Made by a program: the position numbers and the translations under genes
The notes under the pieces: model-generated
Database searches by the model: none
What the model was told of the DNA's origin: nothing
What the model saw: the letters and a program-made list of their open reading frames with translations, nothing else
Shown: piece after piece, positions 34,000-42,845 of the stretch
Layout: the number at the start of each line of letters is the position of its first letter
Numbering within the stretch: position 1 is the stretch's first letter
DNA from: Hyphomicrobium denitrificans 1NES1
GTDB taxonomy: Bacteria > Pseudomonadota > Alphaproteobacteria > Rhizobiales > Hyphomicrobiaceae
Assembly (NCBI RefSeq): GCF_000230975.2
Contig: NC_021172.1
Span: forward strand, 1,736,001 to 1,800,000
Length of the DNA: 64,000 nucleotides
Direction of reading: 5' to 3'

Positions 34000-35322
34000 T
34001 CAAAGCAGATCGCGCAGGCGGTAATAGAGCATCCCGAGCGCCAGCATCTGATTGCCGAACCAGTCGCTGAGCGGCAACCGCGTGTGCCGGATGCGATCGA
34101 AAAGATCGAACTTCTCGGTAACGCCGCAGATCGCATCCGAAACGATCTCCGCCGCGATGTGCGTGGCGTTGACGCCGTGACCTGAATAACCCTGCAGGAC
34201 ATAGAGGTTCGGCGCCAGACGCTCGATCACCGGCACGCGGTTCATCACGATCGCGATCCGCCCGCCCCACGCGAAATCGATTTTCGCATCCTTGATCTGC
34301 GGAAAAATCGAAACCATGCGGGGCCGGATCGACGCACCGATGTCTTTCGGGTCACGGTTCGAATAGTTGCACCGCCCACCGAACAACATCCGGCGATCAG
34401 CAGACAACCGATAATAATCGAGCACGACGTTGCTATCGCAAACCGCAAGGTCCTGCGGATTGATCGCAGCGGCGATGGCCTCGCTCAACGGCTCGGTCGC
34501 GATGATGTAGCTCCCCGTGGGCAGCATCAGACCCTTGAGCCGCGACTGGCCGAACCGGTCGAAGATTTCGCCGCCGATCACGACGGTGCCGGCTTCGACG
34601 CGCCCCCGCTCCGTTCGTACCCAAGGCTTGGCGCCGCCTTCGAGCGCGACGACACGACTATCTTCGAAAATCCTGACGCCGAGGCTCGCCGCGGCGCGGG
34701 CTTCCCCGAGACAGAGATTGAGCCCGTGCAAGTGACCGCTGCGGCGATCTATGAACCCCCCGTAATAAACGGATGTGCCGAGTATGGACGGCAAATCCTG
34801 AGGCTCGACGAGTTCGAGATGTTGGCCTTCGCCTTCAGCAACCCGCTCCTCGAAATGCGCACGAATGGCCATCATGTGACGCGGCCTCGCAGCAACCTCC
34901 ATCCAGCCGTGCTTCAGATCGCAAGCAATGCCGTATTTTGCGATGCGCCCTTCGATGATCTCATGGCCGCGATAGCGAATGTCGCGCACGAGCTTGGCGC
35001 CCGCCTTGCCCAATTGTCGCTCAATCGCCGCTTCGCCGCTGATGCCGCCGATCATCTGGCCGCCGTTGCGGCCAGAAGCACCCCAGCCGATGCAGTTGGC
35101 TTCGAGAAGCACAACCGAACGCCCACGCTCGGCCATCGTCAGCGCTGTCGCAACGCCGGAAAAACCGCCGCCGATAATGCATACGTCAGCTCTGACCGTG
35201 CCTTCGAGCGCCGGATAGCTTGTCCGGTCGTTCGCGGTCGCCGCGTAATAGGATTTGGTGTGATCTTGAGCCGTCACGGCCACACGATTAGCCTGCTTTG
35301 CGCGGCAGTACAAATCGTCCAA
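34000..35322 (-). CDS. puuB: FAD-dependent oxidoreductase, gamma-glutamylputrescine oxidase-like
   Basis: A 440-residue DAO-family flavoprotein. The dinucleotide-binding loop CIIGGGFSGVATAL starts near residue 48, followed by VVLLEANCIGWGASGRNGG, which places a cysteine-containing stretch next to the usual GASxRN motif. The C-terminal half has GYSGHGVNATHIAAEIV. It fits PuuB, which oxidises gamma-glutamylputrescine to the aldehyde. Start codon uncertain (TTG at 35322 or GTG at 35283). It follows potI in the putrescine operon. Confidence 0.88.
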   Translation of the reverse strand: MDDLYCRAKQANRVAVTAQDHTKSYYAATANDRTSYPALEGTVRADVCIIGGGFSGVATALTMAERGRSVVLLEANCIGWGASGRNGGQMIGGISGEAAIERQLGKAGAKLVRDIRYRGHEIIEGRIAKYGIACDLKHGWMEVAARPRHMMAIRAHFEERVAEGEGQHLELVEPQDLPSILGTSVYYGGFIDRRSGHLHGLNLCLGEARAAASLGVRIFEDSRVVALEGGAKPWVRTERGRVEAGTVVIGGEIFDRFGQSRLKGLMLPTGSYIIATEPLSEAIAAAINPQDLAVCDSNVVLDYYRLSADRRMLFGGRCNYSNRDPKDIGASIRPRMVSIFPQIKDAKIDFAWGGRIAIVMNRVPVIERLAPNLYVLQGYSGHGVNATHIAAEIVSDAICGVTEKFDLFDRIRHTRLPLSDWFGNQMLALGMLYYRLRDLL

Positions 35323-35337
35323 GCCTAAAGAAATCCA

Positions 35338-36162
35338 TCAATCCGTGGCCCCGAAGGCGATGCGCCGCTCGCGTTCTTCGCGTTCCGTCCGCCTTTTTGT
35401 GAAATATGCCGCGGCGAGAACGCCGACAGTGACGATGCCAATCAGGATCGTCGAAATCGCGTTGATCTCGGGCGTCACCCCGAGGCGCACCTGGCTGTAG
35501 ATTTTCATGGGCAGCGTGGTCGCGCCGGGCCCGGTCGTGAAGCTCGCAACCACGAGATCGTCGAGTGACAGCGTGAACGACAATAGCCATGCCGAAATGA
35601 CCGAAGGCGCGATGATCGGCAGCGTCACCTGAAAGAACGTGTTGACCGGCGTCGCGCCGAGATCCATCGCCGCTTCCTCGACCGACTTGTCGAAATCCTG
35701 CAGGCGCGCCTGAACGACGACGGCCGCATAGCACATCGTGAACGTGATGTGAGCCAATGTGATGGTCCAGAAACCGCGATCGATGTTGAGGGCGACGAAC
35801 AGCAAAAGCAGCGACAGTCCGGTGATGACTTCAGGCATCACCAGAGGTGCGAAGATCATGCCGGAGAAGAGCGTCCGTCCTGGGAAGCGCCCCATCCGAA
35901 CGAGCGTGATCGCCGCAAGCGTGCCGAGCACGGTCGCAACCGTCGCCGAGAGAAACGCGACGCGGATCGTAACCCACGCCGCTTCTTTCAGCGCCGTGTT
36001 TTGCAGGAGCGAGGCGTACCATTTCGTCGACCAGCCACCCCACACAGTCACGAGCTTGGACTCGTTGAAGCTGTAAATAACGAGCAGCAAGATCGGAATG
36101 TAGAGGAACGCAAAACCGAGCGTAATCGACGTCGCGTTGAACCAGGAAAACCGGCTTCTCAT
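35338..36162 (-). CDS. potI: Putrescine ABC transporter permease
   Basis: A 274-residue membrane protein with about six spans and the coupling helix EEAAMDLGATPVNTFFQVT, characteristic of spermidine/putrescine permeases (PotC/PotI). An ATG at 36162 overlaps the potH stop by four bases; an upstream frame start at 36264 is inside potH and unlikely. Together with PotH it forms the channel of the PotFGHI importer. Confidence 0.92.
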   Translation of the reverse strand: MRSRFSWFNATSITLGFAFLYIPILLLVIYSFNESKLVTVWGGWSTKWYASLLQNTALKEAAWVTIRVAFLSATVATVLGTLAAITLVRMGRFPGRTLFSGMIFAPLVMPEVITGLSLLLLFVALNIDRGFWTITLAHITFTMCYAAVVVQARLQDFDKSVEEAAMDLGATPVNTFFQVTLPIIAPSVISAWLLSFTLSLDDLVVASFTTGPGATTLPMKIYSQVRLGVTPEINAISTILIGIVTVGVLAAAYFTKRRTEREERERRIAFGATD

Positions 36163-37064
36163 CGTCCCGCCTCCCGCTCGAGCTGCTGCTGACGCTGGAA
36201 GAAGACGATCGGCACGATCAGGACGAGCAAAAGCACCACGGCAACTGCAGACGACAGCGGCCAATCACGGTTGTTGAAGAATTCGTTCCACAGCGTCCTG
36301 CCGATCATCAGCGTTTCGGATCCGCCGAGAAGATCGGGGATGACGAACTCGCCGACGGCCGGGATGAAGACCAGAAGGCAGCCCGCGAGCACGCCGGGCA
36401 GCGACAGTGGGAACGTCACCTGCCAGAATGCCTTCCACGGCCGCGAGCCGAGATCCTCCGCCGCTTCCAGCAGCGTCGGGCTGATCTTTTCGAGGCTTGC
36501 GTAAAGCGGCAGGATCATGAACGGCAGGTACGAATAAACGATGCCAATATAAACGGCTGTCGTCGTATTCAAAATACTCAATGGCTCGTTGACGATTCCC
36601 CAATTCATCAGAAACAGGTTCAGCAACCCTTCCTTCTTCAGAATGCCGATCCACGCGTAAATGCGGATCAGGAACGAGGTCCAGAACGGCAGGATGACCA
36701 GCATCATCAGCGTCGGCTGCCACGCTTTCGGCGCACGCGCCATCCCGTAGGCGATCGGATAAGCAACGAGCAGCGTCAGGAATGTCGCGACCGTCGCGAT
36801 CTTGAGGCTGGATAGATAGGCGTTGACATAAAGCGGATCGCTGAAAATAAACTTGTAATTTTCGAAATCGAGCTTCGAGAGAAAGCCAGTAATGCCATCG
36901 CTCCAGTTGAACGTCGGCGTATAAGGCGGAATGGCAATGGCCGAGTCCGATAGGGATAGCTTGAAGACGATGAAAAACGGGACGAGAAAGAACAGCAGCA
37001 GCCAGAAGTAAGGCGCGGCAATCACGTACCAGCGCCGGAGGTTGGCGGAGTTCGGGTTTCCCAT
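36159..37064 (-). CDS. potH: Putrescine ABC transporter permease
   Basis: A 301-residue permease with an N-terminal hydrophobic block LLLFFLVPFFIVFKLSLS, a periplasmic loop, and the coupling loop EAAEDLGSRPWKAFWQVTFP. PotH/PotB family features include YLPFMILPLYASLEKI and EFVIPDLLGGSETLMIG. The start is ten bases behind potG. Partner of PotI. Confidence 0.93.
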   Translation of the reverse strand: MGNPNSANLRRWYVIAAPYFWLLLFFLVPFFIVFKLSLSDSAIAIPPYTPTFNWSDGITGFLSKLDFENYKFIFSDPLYVNAYLSSLKIATVATFLTLLVAYPIAYGMARAPKAWQPTLMMLVILPFWTSFLIRIYAWIGILKKEGLLNLFLMNWGIVNEPLSILNTTTAVYIGIVYSYLPFMILPLYASLEKISPTLLEAAEDLGSRPWKAFWQVTFPLSLPGVLAGCLLVFIPAVGEFVIPDLLGGSETLMIGRTLWNEFFNNRDWPLSSAVAVVLLLVLIVPIVFFQRQQQLEREAGR

Positions 37065-37073
37065 CTCAAACCC

Positions 37074-38276
37074 CTACCGCGTTAGAACCACGCCCGCATC
37101 GACAGGCCAGTCGAGCCACACGTTCTCGTCCCAGTTGATCGTCCGTTCGACGGCGTGCGCCGCGTTCGCACGGAGCGCCGTCACGCGCTCTCCGGGAGCG
37201 GTGCGCACATGATAATGTGAGATCGAACCGAGATAGCCGATATCTTCCACTTTGCCCGGAATAGCGTTGATCGGGCTTGCAGGCTGCTCGTGCGCGATGC
37301 GGATTTTCTCGGGCCGAAGCGCCAGCCATACTTGCTGGCCGACGGCAACGGGCTCGGAGCTTCGCGTCTTGAATTTGTATCCATCGTTGGCGTCGATTTC
37401 GACGCAACCGTCGGAAACGGCCGAAACCTTGCCCTCGAACACATTCACGTCACCGATGAAGCCGGCAATATAGCGCGTCTTCGGATTTTCGTAGATATCG
37501 CCCGGCGTCGCGACCTGCACGAGTTCGCCCTTGTCCATAACGGCAATCCGACTCGCAACCGTCATCGCTTCTTCCTGATCATGCGTGACGATGATGAACG
37601 TGGTGCCCGTCGTTTCCTGAATACGCATCAGCTCGAACTGCGCCTGCTGTCGGAGCTTCTTGTCGAGTGCACCCAGGGGCTCGTCGAGCAGAACGATGCG
37701 AGGTTTCTTCGCAATGGCGCGCGCCAGCGCGACGCGCTGCTGCTGGCCTCCCGAAAGTTGGTTCGGCTTGCGTTTGGCAAAGGGGCGCAACTCCAGCATC
37801 GCCATCGCTTCATCGACGCGCGCGGCGATTTTGTCTTTTGCCATGCCTTCCTGGCGAAGACCGAAGCCGATGTTTCCTTCGACCGTCATATGCGGAAACA
37901 GCGCGTAAGACTGAAACATCATGTTGACCGGCCGCTCGTAAGGCGGCAGGTCCGTGATGTCCTGCCCGGCGACGATGGTGCGTCCTTCCGTTGGCCTCTC
38001 GAAACCCGCAAGCATGCGAAGCAGCGTGCTCTTACCGCAGCCGGACGGCCCGAGCAGCGCAAAGAACTCGCGCTCGAAGATATCGAGCGTCACAGTCTTG
38101 ACCGCGGCGAAGTCGTCGAATTTCTTGGTGACGTTTTCGAAACGGACGATCGGCGACTTTGCCGGATCCTTCCAGGGCGCAAAGCCCGATTGCGGTGCCG
38201 CTGTGCGCGGGCCGGCCCGCTGTGGACCCGCTCCAGGCCCGCCTTGCTTCGCCCCACTGGCAGTTGCCACCGTCAT
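37074..38276 (-). CDS. potG: Putrescine ABC transporter ATP-binding protein
   Basis: A 400-residue ATPase. Walker [11 protein letters not shown]-loop [12 protein letters not shown], signature [14 protein letters not shown], Walker [12 protein letters not shown] and the H-loop [10 protein letters not shown] are complete, and the C-terminal TOBE-like domain follows ([16 protein letters not shown]). ATG at 38276 has AAGGA eight bases upstream and is preferred over the frame start at 38324. The first 35 residues are Gly/Pro/Ala-rich and not part of the usual fold. Confidence 0.94.
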   Translation of the reverse strand: MTVATASGAKQGGPGAGPQRAGPRTAAPQSGFAPWKDPAKSPIVRFENVTKKFDDFAAVKTVTLDIFEREFFALLGPSGCGKSTLLRMLAGFERPTEGRTIVAGQDITDLPPYERPVNMMFQSYALFPHMTVEGNIGFGLRQEGMAKDKIAARVDEAMAMLELRPFAKRKPNQLSGGQQQRVALARAIAKKPRIVLLDEPLGALDKKLRQQAQFELMRIQETTGTTFIIVTHDQEEAMTVASRIAVMDKGELVQVATPGDIYENPKTRYIAGFIGDVNVFEGKVSAVSDGCVEIDANDGYKFKTRSSEPVAVGQQVWLALRPEKIRIAHEQPASPINAIPGKVEDIGYLGSISHYHVRTAPGERVTALRANAAHAVERTINWDENVWLDWPVDAGVVLTR

Positions 38277-38367
38277 ACCGCAATCCTTCGGGCTGAGCTT
38301 GCTGGGTGAAAGAAATTGGCGCAATCAAAAAAGGGCCCGATCATCGATCGAGCCCCATGGCACCGAG

Positions 38368-39480
38368 CTATTGACCCGTCACGACCTTCGTCCACGTCCG
38401 CGTGACGACACGCTGCGTTTTCGGATCGTAGGATGTCTTGACGAACAGCCGCTTCATCGTATTGGGGTCGGGATAGACGGATTTATCCGACTTGACCGTA
38501 TCGTCTAGGAATTTCTGGGACGCCAGATTTCCGTTCGCATAAGACACATAGTTCGATGCCTTGGCGATCACCTCGGGCCGCATCATATAGTTGAGGAAGA
38601 TGTGCGCCTCTTCCGGGTGCTTCGCGTCGGCCGGAATGGCCATTTCATCGAACCACATCTGCGCGCCTTGCTTCGGCAACGAGTATGCGATCTCCTGACC
38701 GTTCTTGGCTTCTTCAGCGCGGCTGCGTGCCTGCAGAATATCGCCCGAATAGCCGACCGCGATGCAGATATCGCCGTTGGCGAGTGCGTTTATGTATTCG
38801 GAGGAGTGGAACTTCTGGATGTAGGGACGAACCTTCTCAAGAAGCGCACCGGCTTTTTCGATATCTTCCGGTTTGTTGCTGTTGGGGTCGAGGCCAAGAT
38901 AATTGAGCGCCGCCGGGAGAATATCGTCCGGCGCATCGAGCATCATGACACCACAATCCTTGAACTTCGCCAGGATCTCAGGCTTGAACACCAAGTCCCA
39001 TGAATCGACCGGCGCATCGGCCATGCGCTCCTTGACCTTGGCCACGTTGTAGCCAATCCCGGTCGTACCCCACATGTAATTGATCGCGTACTGATTATCC
39101 GGATCATAGATCGCGAGCTGCTTCATGATCTCAGGCCACATATTGGCGAGGTTCGGCAGCTTCGATTTATCGAGCTTTTGAAAAACGCCGGCAGCGATCT
39201 GACGTGACAGGAATGGTCCCGTGGGCACCACCACATCGTATCCGCTTCCCCCGGCAAGCAGCTTTGTCTCGAGGACCTCGTTGCTGTCGAAAACGTCGTA
39301 AACAACGTTGATCCCGGTTTCTTTAGTAAAGTCCTTGAGGATTTGCGGGTCGATATAATCCGACCAATTGTAAACTCTGACTTCCTTATCCGCCGCCTGT
39401 ACAGGCTGGCCGGCGACCGCCGCCACAACAATTGCAGCGGCATATACGGCGCACCGCGCCGCCTTCCCGAACGTCAACAT
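38368..39480 (-). CDS. potF: Putrescine-binding periplasmic protein
   Basis: A 370-residue binding protein of the PotD/PotF family. The ATG at 39480 has a GGAG ribosome site and gives a normal signal peptide ending VQAAD. Mature features: VYNWSDYIDPQILKDF, NVVYDVFDSNE, GYDVVVPTGPFLSRQI, NYMWGTTGIGYNV, AVGYSGDILQARSRAEE and FLNYMMRPEVIA. The tryptophan and acidic residues in the YNWSDY and D-S-N-E stretches usually contact the amine. First gene of the pot-puuB operon. Confidence 0.94.
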   Translation of the reverse strand: MLTFGKAARCAVYAAAIVVAAVAGQPVQAADKEVRVYNWSDYIDPQILKDFTKETGINVVYDVFDSNEVLETKLLAGGSGYDVVVPTGPFLSRQIAAGVFQKLDKSKLPNLANMWPEIMKQLAIYDPDNQYAINYMWGTTGIGYNVAKVKERMADAPVDSWDLVFKPEILAKFKDCGVMMLDAPDDILPAALNYLGLDPNSNKPEDIEKAGALLEKVRPYIQKFHSSEYINALANGDICIAVGYSGDILQARSRAEEAKNGQEIAYSLPKQGAQMWFDEMAIPADAKHPEEAHIFLNYMMRPEVIAKASNYVSYANGNLASQKFLDDTVKSDKSVYPDPNTMKRLFVKTSYDPKTQRVVTRTWTKVVTGQ

Positions 39481-39951
39481 CGGATTTCTCCACGGACTGG
39501 TGTGCCCTAGCCCGACCCTGCGCTCGACAACCCCGCCATAGAGGGCGGGAACATGCCGTGTCACACGGCCCTGACTAACGCCGACTATTCTGCGCAGGAA
39601 AAATGCGAAGCACAACAATATCCTTGCGGCAAAGCGAACCCGACAGCGCCTTGCCTATTCCAAGATCACCGCGGCTCTGGAATGGGCGCCGTTAAACGTC
39701 AAGCGATCCGAACGCCGAACATGTAATTTTATCGGGTTGACGGACGTCCCGTCGCCTTGAGGTTCGGAGACATTTATGATGACTATAGGATTGGACGGCA
39801 CAGGCCTCGGTTAAGCTTGTCGGCTGTCCTATTCTCTAAGCCCACGGGAACGATGATCGGCAGAGGTACTTCTCTGCGATGCGTATCCTGGCGGCTCTAA
39901 TGGCGATTGTCATTCGACGCCGTTTCAATCAAAGAACACCCAGGTGCCACC
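39481..39951. promoter_or_regulatory. Divergent promoter region potF / puuA with inverted repeats
   Basis: A 471-base gene-free region between the divergent operons. Nearest potF are two fold-backs: CCCGCC/GGCGGG (39532-39549, six-base loop) and the perfect 15-base inverted repeat GCCGTGTCACACGGC (39555-39569). Either could be an operator for a putrescine-responsive repressor or a leader hairpin. No clear -35/-10 pair was identified for puuA. Confidence 0.4.
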
Positions 39952-41352
39952 ATGACTGCCCCACTTGGAGGGACGCCCAGCGAGGACGGCGAATTCGGCG
40001 TCGGCTCGACGCCCGAAACGCTCCGCCATTGGCTCCGCCAGCACCGTATCGAAGAGATCGATTGCGCCGTCCCCGACATCGCCGGCGTCGCGCGCGGCAA
40101 GACGATGCCCGCGGAAAAATTCGTCAAGCTCGATGCCGTGCATTTGCCGATCTCCATCTTTCACCAGACGATCACCGGCGACTATGTGGGCTTCGAGGAA
40201 GACGGCCAGCAGCTCTATGCCGAAAGTGACCTGATGATGGTGCCGGATCTTTCGACGATCCGGCCGGCCCCCTGGGCGTCGAGCCCGACGGCTCAGGTGA
40301 TCCATGATGCGCTATGGCAAAGCGGCGCTCCCGTCGAGATCGCTCCGCGCAACGTCTTGAAACACATTATCGAGCTTTACGAGCAGGAAGGCTGGCGGCC
40401 GGTCGTTGCGCCTGAACTCGAGTTCTATCTGACAAAGACGAACCCAGATCCCGATTATCCGCTCGAACCGCCGACGGGCCGGTCGGGGCGTCCTGGCGCC
40501 GGCAGGCAAGCCTATAGCCTCGGTGCAGTCGACGAATACGACAAGATCGTCGACGACATCTATGAATTCGCCGAGCGCCAATATCTGAAGATCGATACGA
40601 TCATTCAGGAAGGCGGCGCAGCTCAGCTTGAGATCAATCTGCTACACGGCGATCCCGTCGACCTTGCCGATCAGGTCTTTCTCTTCAAGCGCACGATCCG
40701 CGAAGCCGCCTTCACGCATAACTGCTACGCGACGTTCATGGCGAAGCCACTCGCCAACGAACCGGGCAGCGCCATGCATGTTCACCAGAGCGTCGTCGAC
40801 ATCAAGACCGGCAAGAACATTTTCACCCTCGGCAACGGCGAGCCGAGCAAGCTCTTTTTCAACTTTCTCGGCGGACAGCAGACCTATCTTCCGAACGCGA
40901 TGTGTTTGATCGCGCCATACGTGAATTCCTACCGCCGCCTCGTGCCGAACGGCGCAGCGCCAATCAATGTCGAGTGGGGTTACGACAACCGCTCGGCCGG
41001 GTTGCGCATTCCGATATCCCCCGACAGCGCCCGCCGTGTCGAAAACCGTCTTGCCGGCGCCGACTCCAATCCCTACCTGGCGCTCGCGGCGAGCCTCGCC
41101 TGCGGGTATCTCGGAATGAAGAACGCCATCGAGCCGCGCCCCGCCGTCGTCGGAAATGCCTATCGCAACGACCGTCAATTACCTCGCGGTTTGCTTGAAT
41201 CCTTGACGGCGTTCGAAGAAAGCAACCTGCTGCACGAAGTCCTCGGCAAGCGCTTCTGCCACGTCTATCTGGCGCTGAAGAGAAGCGAATTCGAAGAGTT
41301 CATGCGGGTCATCAGCCCCTGGGAACGGGAGCATCTGCTGCTGAGCGTTTGA
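39952..41352 (+). CDS. puuA: Gamma-glutamylputrescine synthetase (glutamine synthetase family)
   Basis: A 466-residue member of the glutamine synthetase fold. The beta-grasp N-terminal domain contains EIDCAVPDIAGVARGK; the catalytic domain has VAPELEFYL, GAAQLEINLLHGDP, FMAKPLANEPGSAMHVHQS, NSYRRLVPNGAAP and NRSAGLRIP. The ATG at 39952 follows AGGTG. PuuA ligates glutamate to putrescine using ATP, the first step of the Puu pathway; the divergent potFGHI-puuB operon supports this choice over true glutamine synthetase. PuuC and PuuD are not in the window. Confidence 0.9.
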   Translation: MTAPLGGTPSEDGEFGVGSTPETLRHWLRQHRIEEIDCAVPDIAGVARGKTMPAEKFVKLDAVHLPISIFHQTITGDYVGFEEDGQQLYAESDLMMVPDLSTIRPAPWASSPTAQVIHDALWQSGAPVEIAPRNVLKHIIELYEQEGWRPVVAPELEFYLTKTNPDPDYPLEPPTGRSGRPGAGRQAYSLGAVDEYDKIVDDIYEFAERQYLKIDTIIQEGGAAQLEINLLHGDPVDLADQVFLFKRTIREAAFTHNCYATFMAKPLANEPGSAMHVHQSVVDIKTGKNIFTLGNGEPSKLFFNFLGGQQTYLPNAMCLIAPYVNSYRRLVPNGAAPINVEWGYDNRSAGLRIPISPDSARRVENRLAGADSNPYLALAASLACGYLGMKNAIEPRPAVVGNAYRNDRQLPRGLLESLTAFEESNLLHEVLGKRFCHVYLALKRSEFEEFMRVISPWEREHLLLSV

Positions 41353-41584
41353 CGGATCGGGTATCCGGCTCCCCCGGTAGGATCGGCATTCCGCGCCACG
41401 ATGTCTCGCATCGGGGCATGCGGATAGGAATATTTAATCTTACGACGGATTATCTTCAAAATCGCAACCGATGAAGCATTGATTCAAATTGCTTGGACTA
41501 TCACTTGATAGCGCAGCCCACCAAGCCCATTGGCGCGCAATTTTGAAGTGCCGCACCAAGTCAGGACGAGAGGCGGATCTTAAA
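41353..41584. other. Intergenic region before the phc-like locus
   Basis: About 232 bases. An in-frame extension of the receiver protein from 41489 lacks a good ribosome site; otherwise no gene or terminator is evident. The promoter of the phc-like locus is probably here. Confidence 0.35.
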
Positions 41585-42736
41585 ATGGATGTGAAGCAGG
41601 CAACAGAAATGGGCCGCGCCGGGACGATTCTTTTTGTCGACGACGAACCACTGTCGCTCAAATATTTCAAAGCGTCGGTTGGCAAATACGCCAATGTCGT
41701 GACCGCCGATACGCCCGAAGCAGCCTTGAAGATCCTTCAATCGGAAGGCGACGCAATCTCCGTCGTCGTCAGCGACGAGCGCATGCCGCGTGATAGCGGC
41801 GTCTCGTTCCTGAGCGACGTCCGGAAATCGTGGCCGTCGACCGTGCGTATCTTGACGAGCGCCTACGCCAATATTGACCTGCAGCAGGCAATCAACGGCG
41901 CCGCGATCCACCGCTTCGTCCCGAAGCCTTGGGACCTCGACGAGTTGTGCGCCGCAATGCAAGAAGCGCTGCATGTCGAACCAGCAAACAACGAAACGGC
42001 TGCGCTGTCTTGCGGCAACGATCAACGCTCCGACGCCCACAACGCGAGCCTTGAATTGCTGGCGGTCCTCACCCGGGAGCTCGCGCGGCCTCTCGAATCG
42101 CTCGAATCCGAGGCGTTGAAAATCTCAACCCTCACCGGGATGCAACCCATGTTGCAGATGCTGTGCGGAACATCGCAGGCCGCGGCTTGGCCGGCGCGAT
42201 ACCGCGAGGGCAAGCTTGCTGCCGCCGCTAATCAGATTCATCGCGATGTCGAATATTGCAAGGCCCTTGCCGAGCCGATAGCCGCCCTGAGCGAGAGCCT
42301 TTCCGACCTTGTGGGGACAGTGTCCTATTCTATGGCTGAAACGGCTTCGGAGACTCTGGATAAGATTGGCCGTCGCTCCAGCGGTAAACTCATAGAACTC
42401 GACGCCCGAAACGATTTCCAGTACCGCATCCCGAAACAGGTCGTGACTTTCGTGCTTTCGAACCTGTTGCAGAGTGCAACGGAACGCCTTCAAGGCAACC
42501 GTTCGGGCATCGCGATTGCGCTCGTGCCGGGCTCCGATTGCAACGAAGTCAGGATTACAATCGCTAAGACTGAGCGTGCGGACGGGACGGCGCACAATGT
42601 CGAACGCATCAACCGAAGCGCGCTCTGGGCGTTTGGCGGAGAATTGTTGTTTTCAAGTGACAACGTCCAAGGCAGCGAAACTGCGTCGATATGCCTGCCG
42701 CGCGTGCAGAGCGAGGCGGCGCGCTCCAGTCATTAA
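41585..42736 (+). CDS. Receiver-domain protein with degenerate kinase-like C-terminus (PhcQ-like)
   Basis: A 383-residue protein. The receiver domain (residues about 13-130) has the acidic pair FVDDEP, the phospho-acceptor in VVSDERMP and the lysine in VPKPWDLDEL. The rest resembles a histidine kinase core that has lost its histidine: LLAVLTRELARPLESL has an arginine where the HisKA histidine would be, and the late FVLSNLLQSATERL recalls the N box without clear G boxes. PhcQ of Ralstonia is a receiver protein of comparable kind. A similar protein closes the locus at 46868. Start ATG 41585 preferred over 41489. Confidence 0.78.
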   Translation: MDVKQATEMGRAGTILFVDDEPLSLKYFKASVGKYANVVTADTPEAALKILQSEGDAISVVVSDERMPRDSGVSFLSDVRKSWPSTVRILTSAYANIDLQQAINGAAIHRFVPKPWDLDELCAAMQEALHVEPANNETAALSCGNDQRSDAHNASLELLAVLTRELARPLESLESEALKISTLTGMQPMLQMLCGTSQAAAWPARYREGKLAAAANQIHRDVEYCKALAEPIAALSESLSDLVGTVSYSMAETASETLDKIGRRSSGKLIELDARNDFQYRIPKQVVTFVLSNLLQSATERLQGNRSGIAIALVPGSDCNEVRITIAKTERADGTAHNVERINRSALWAFGGELLFSSDNVQGSETASICLPRVQSEAARSSH

Positions 42737-42845
42737 CGAAAGCTAAGAAACGATCTAAACGAGATATTAATCTGACGCCCCAAAACTGGACGATCGTGGT
42801 AAGGTTGATCCTACAGGCCACATCGACAGGAATGGGAGCGGATCA

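Noticed and set aside
41489..41584. N-terminal extension of the first receiver protein
   Set aside because: The added 32 residues have no ribosome-binding site in front and are not part of a receiver domain.
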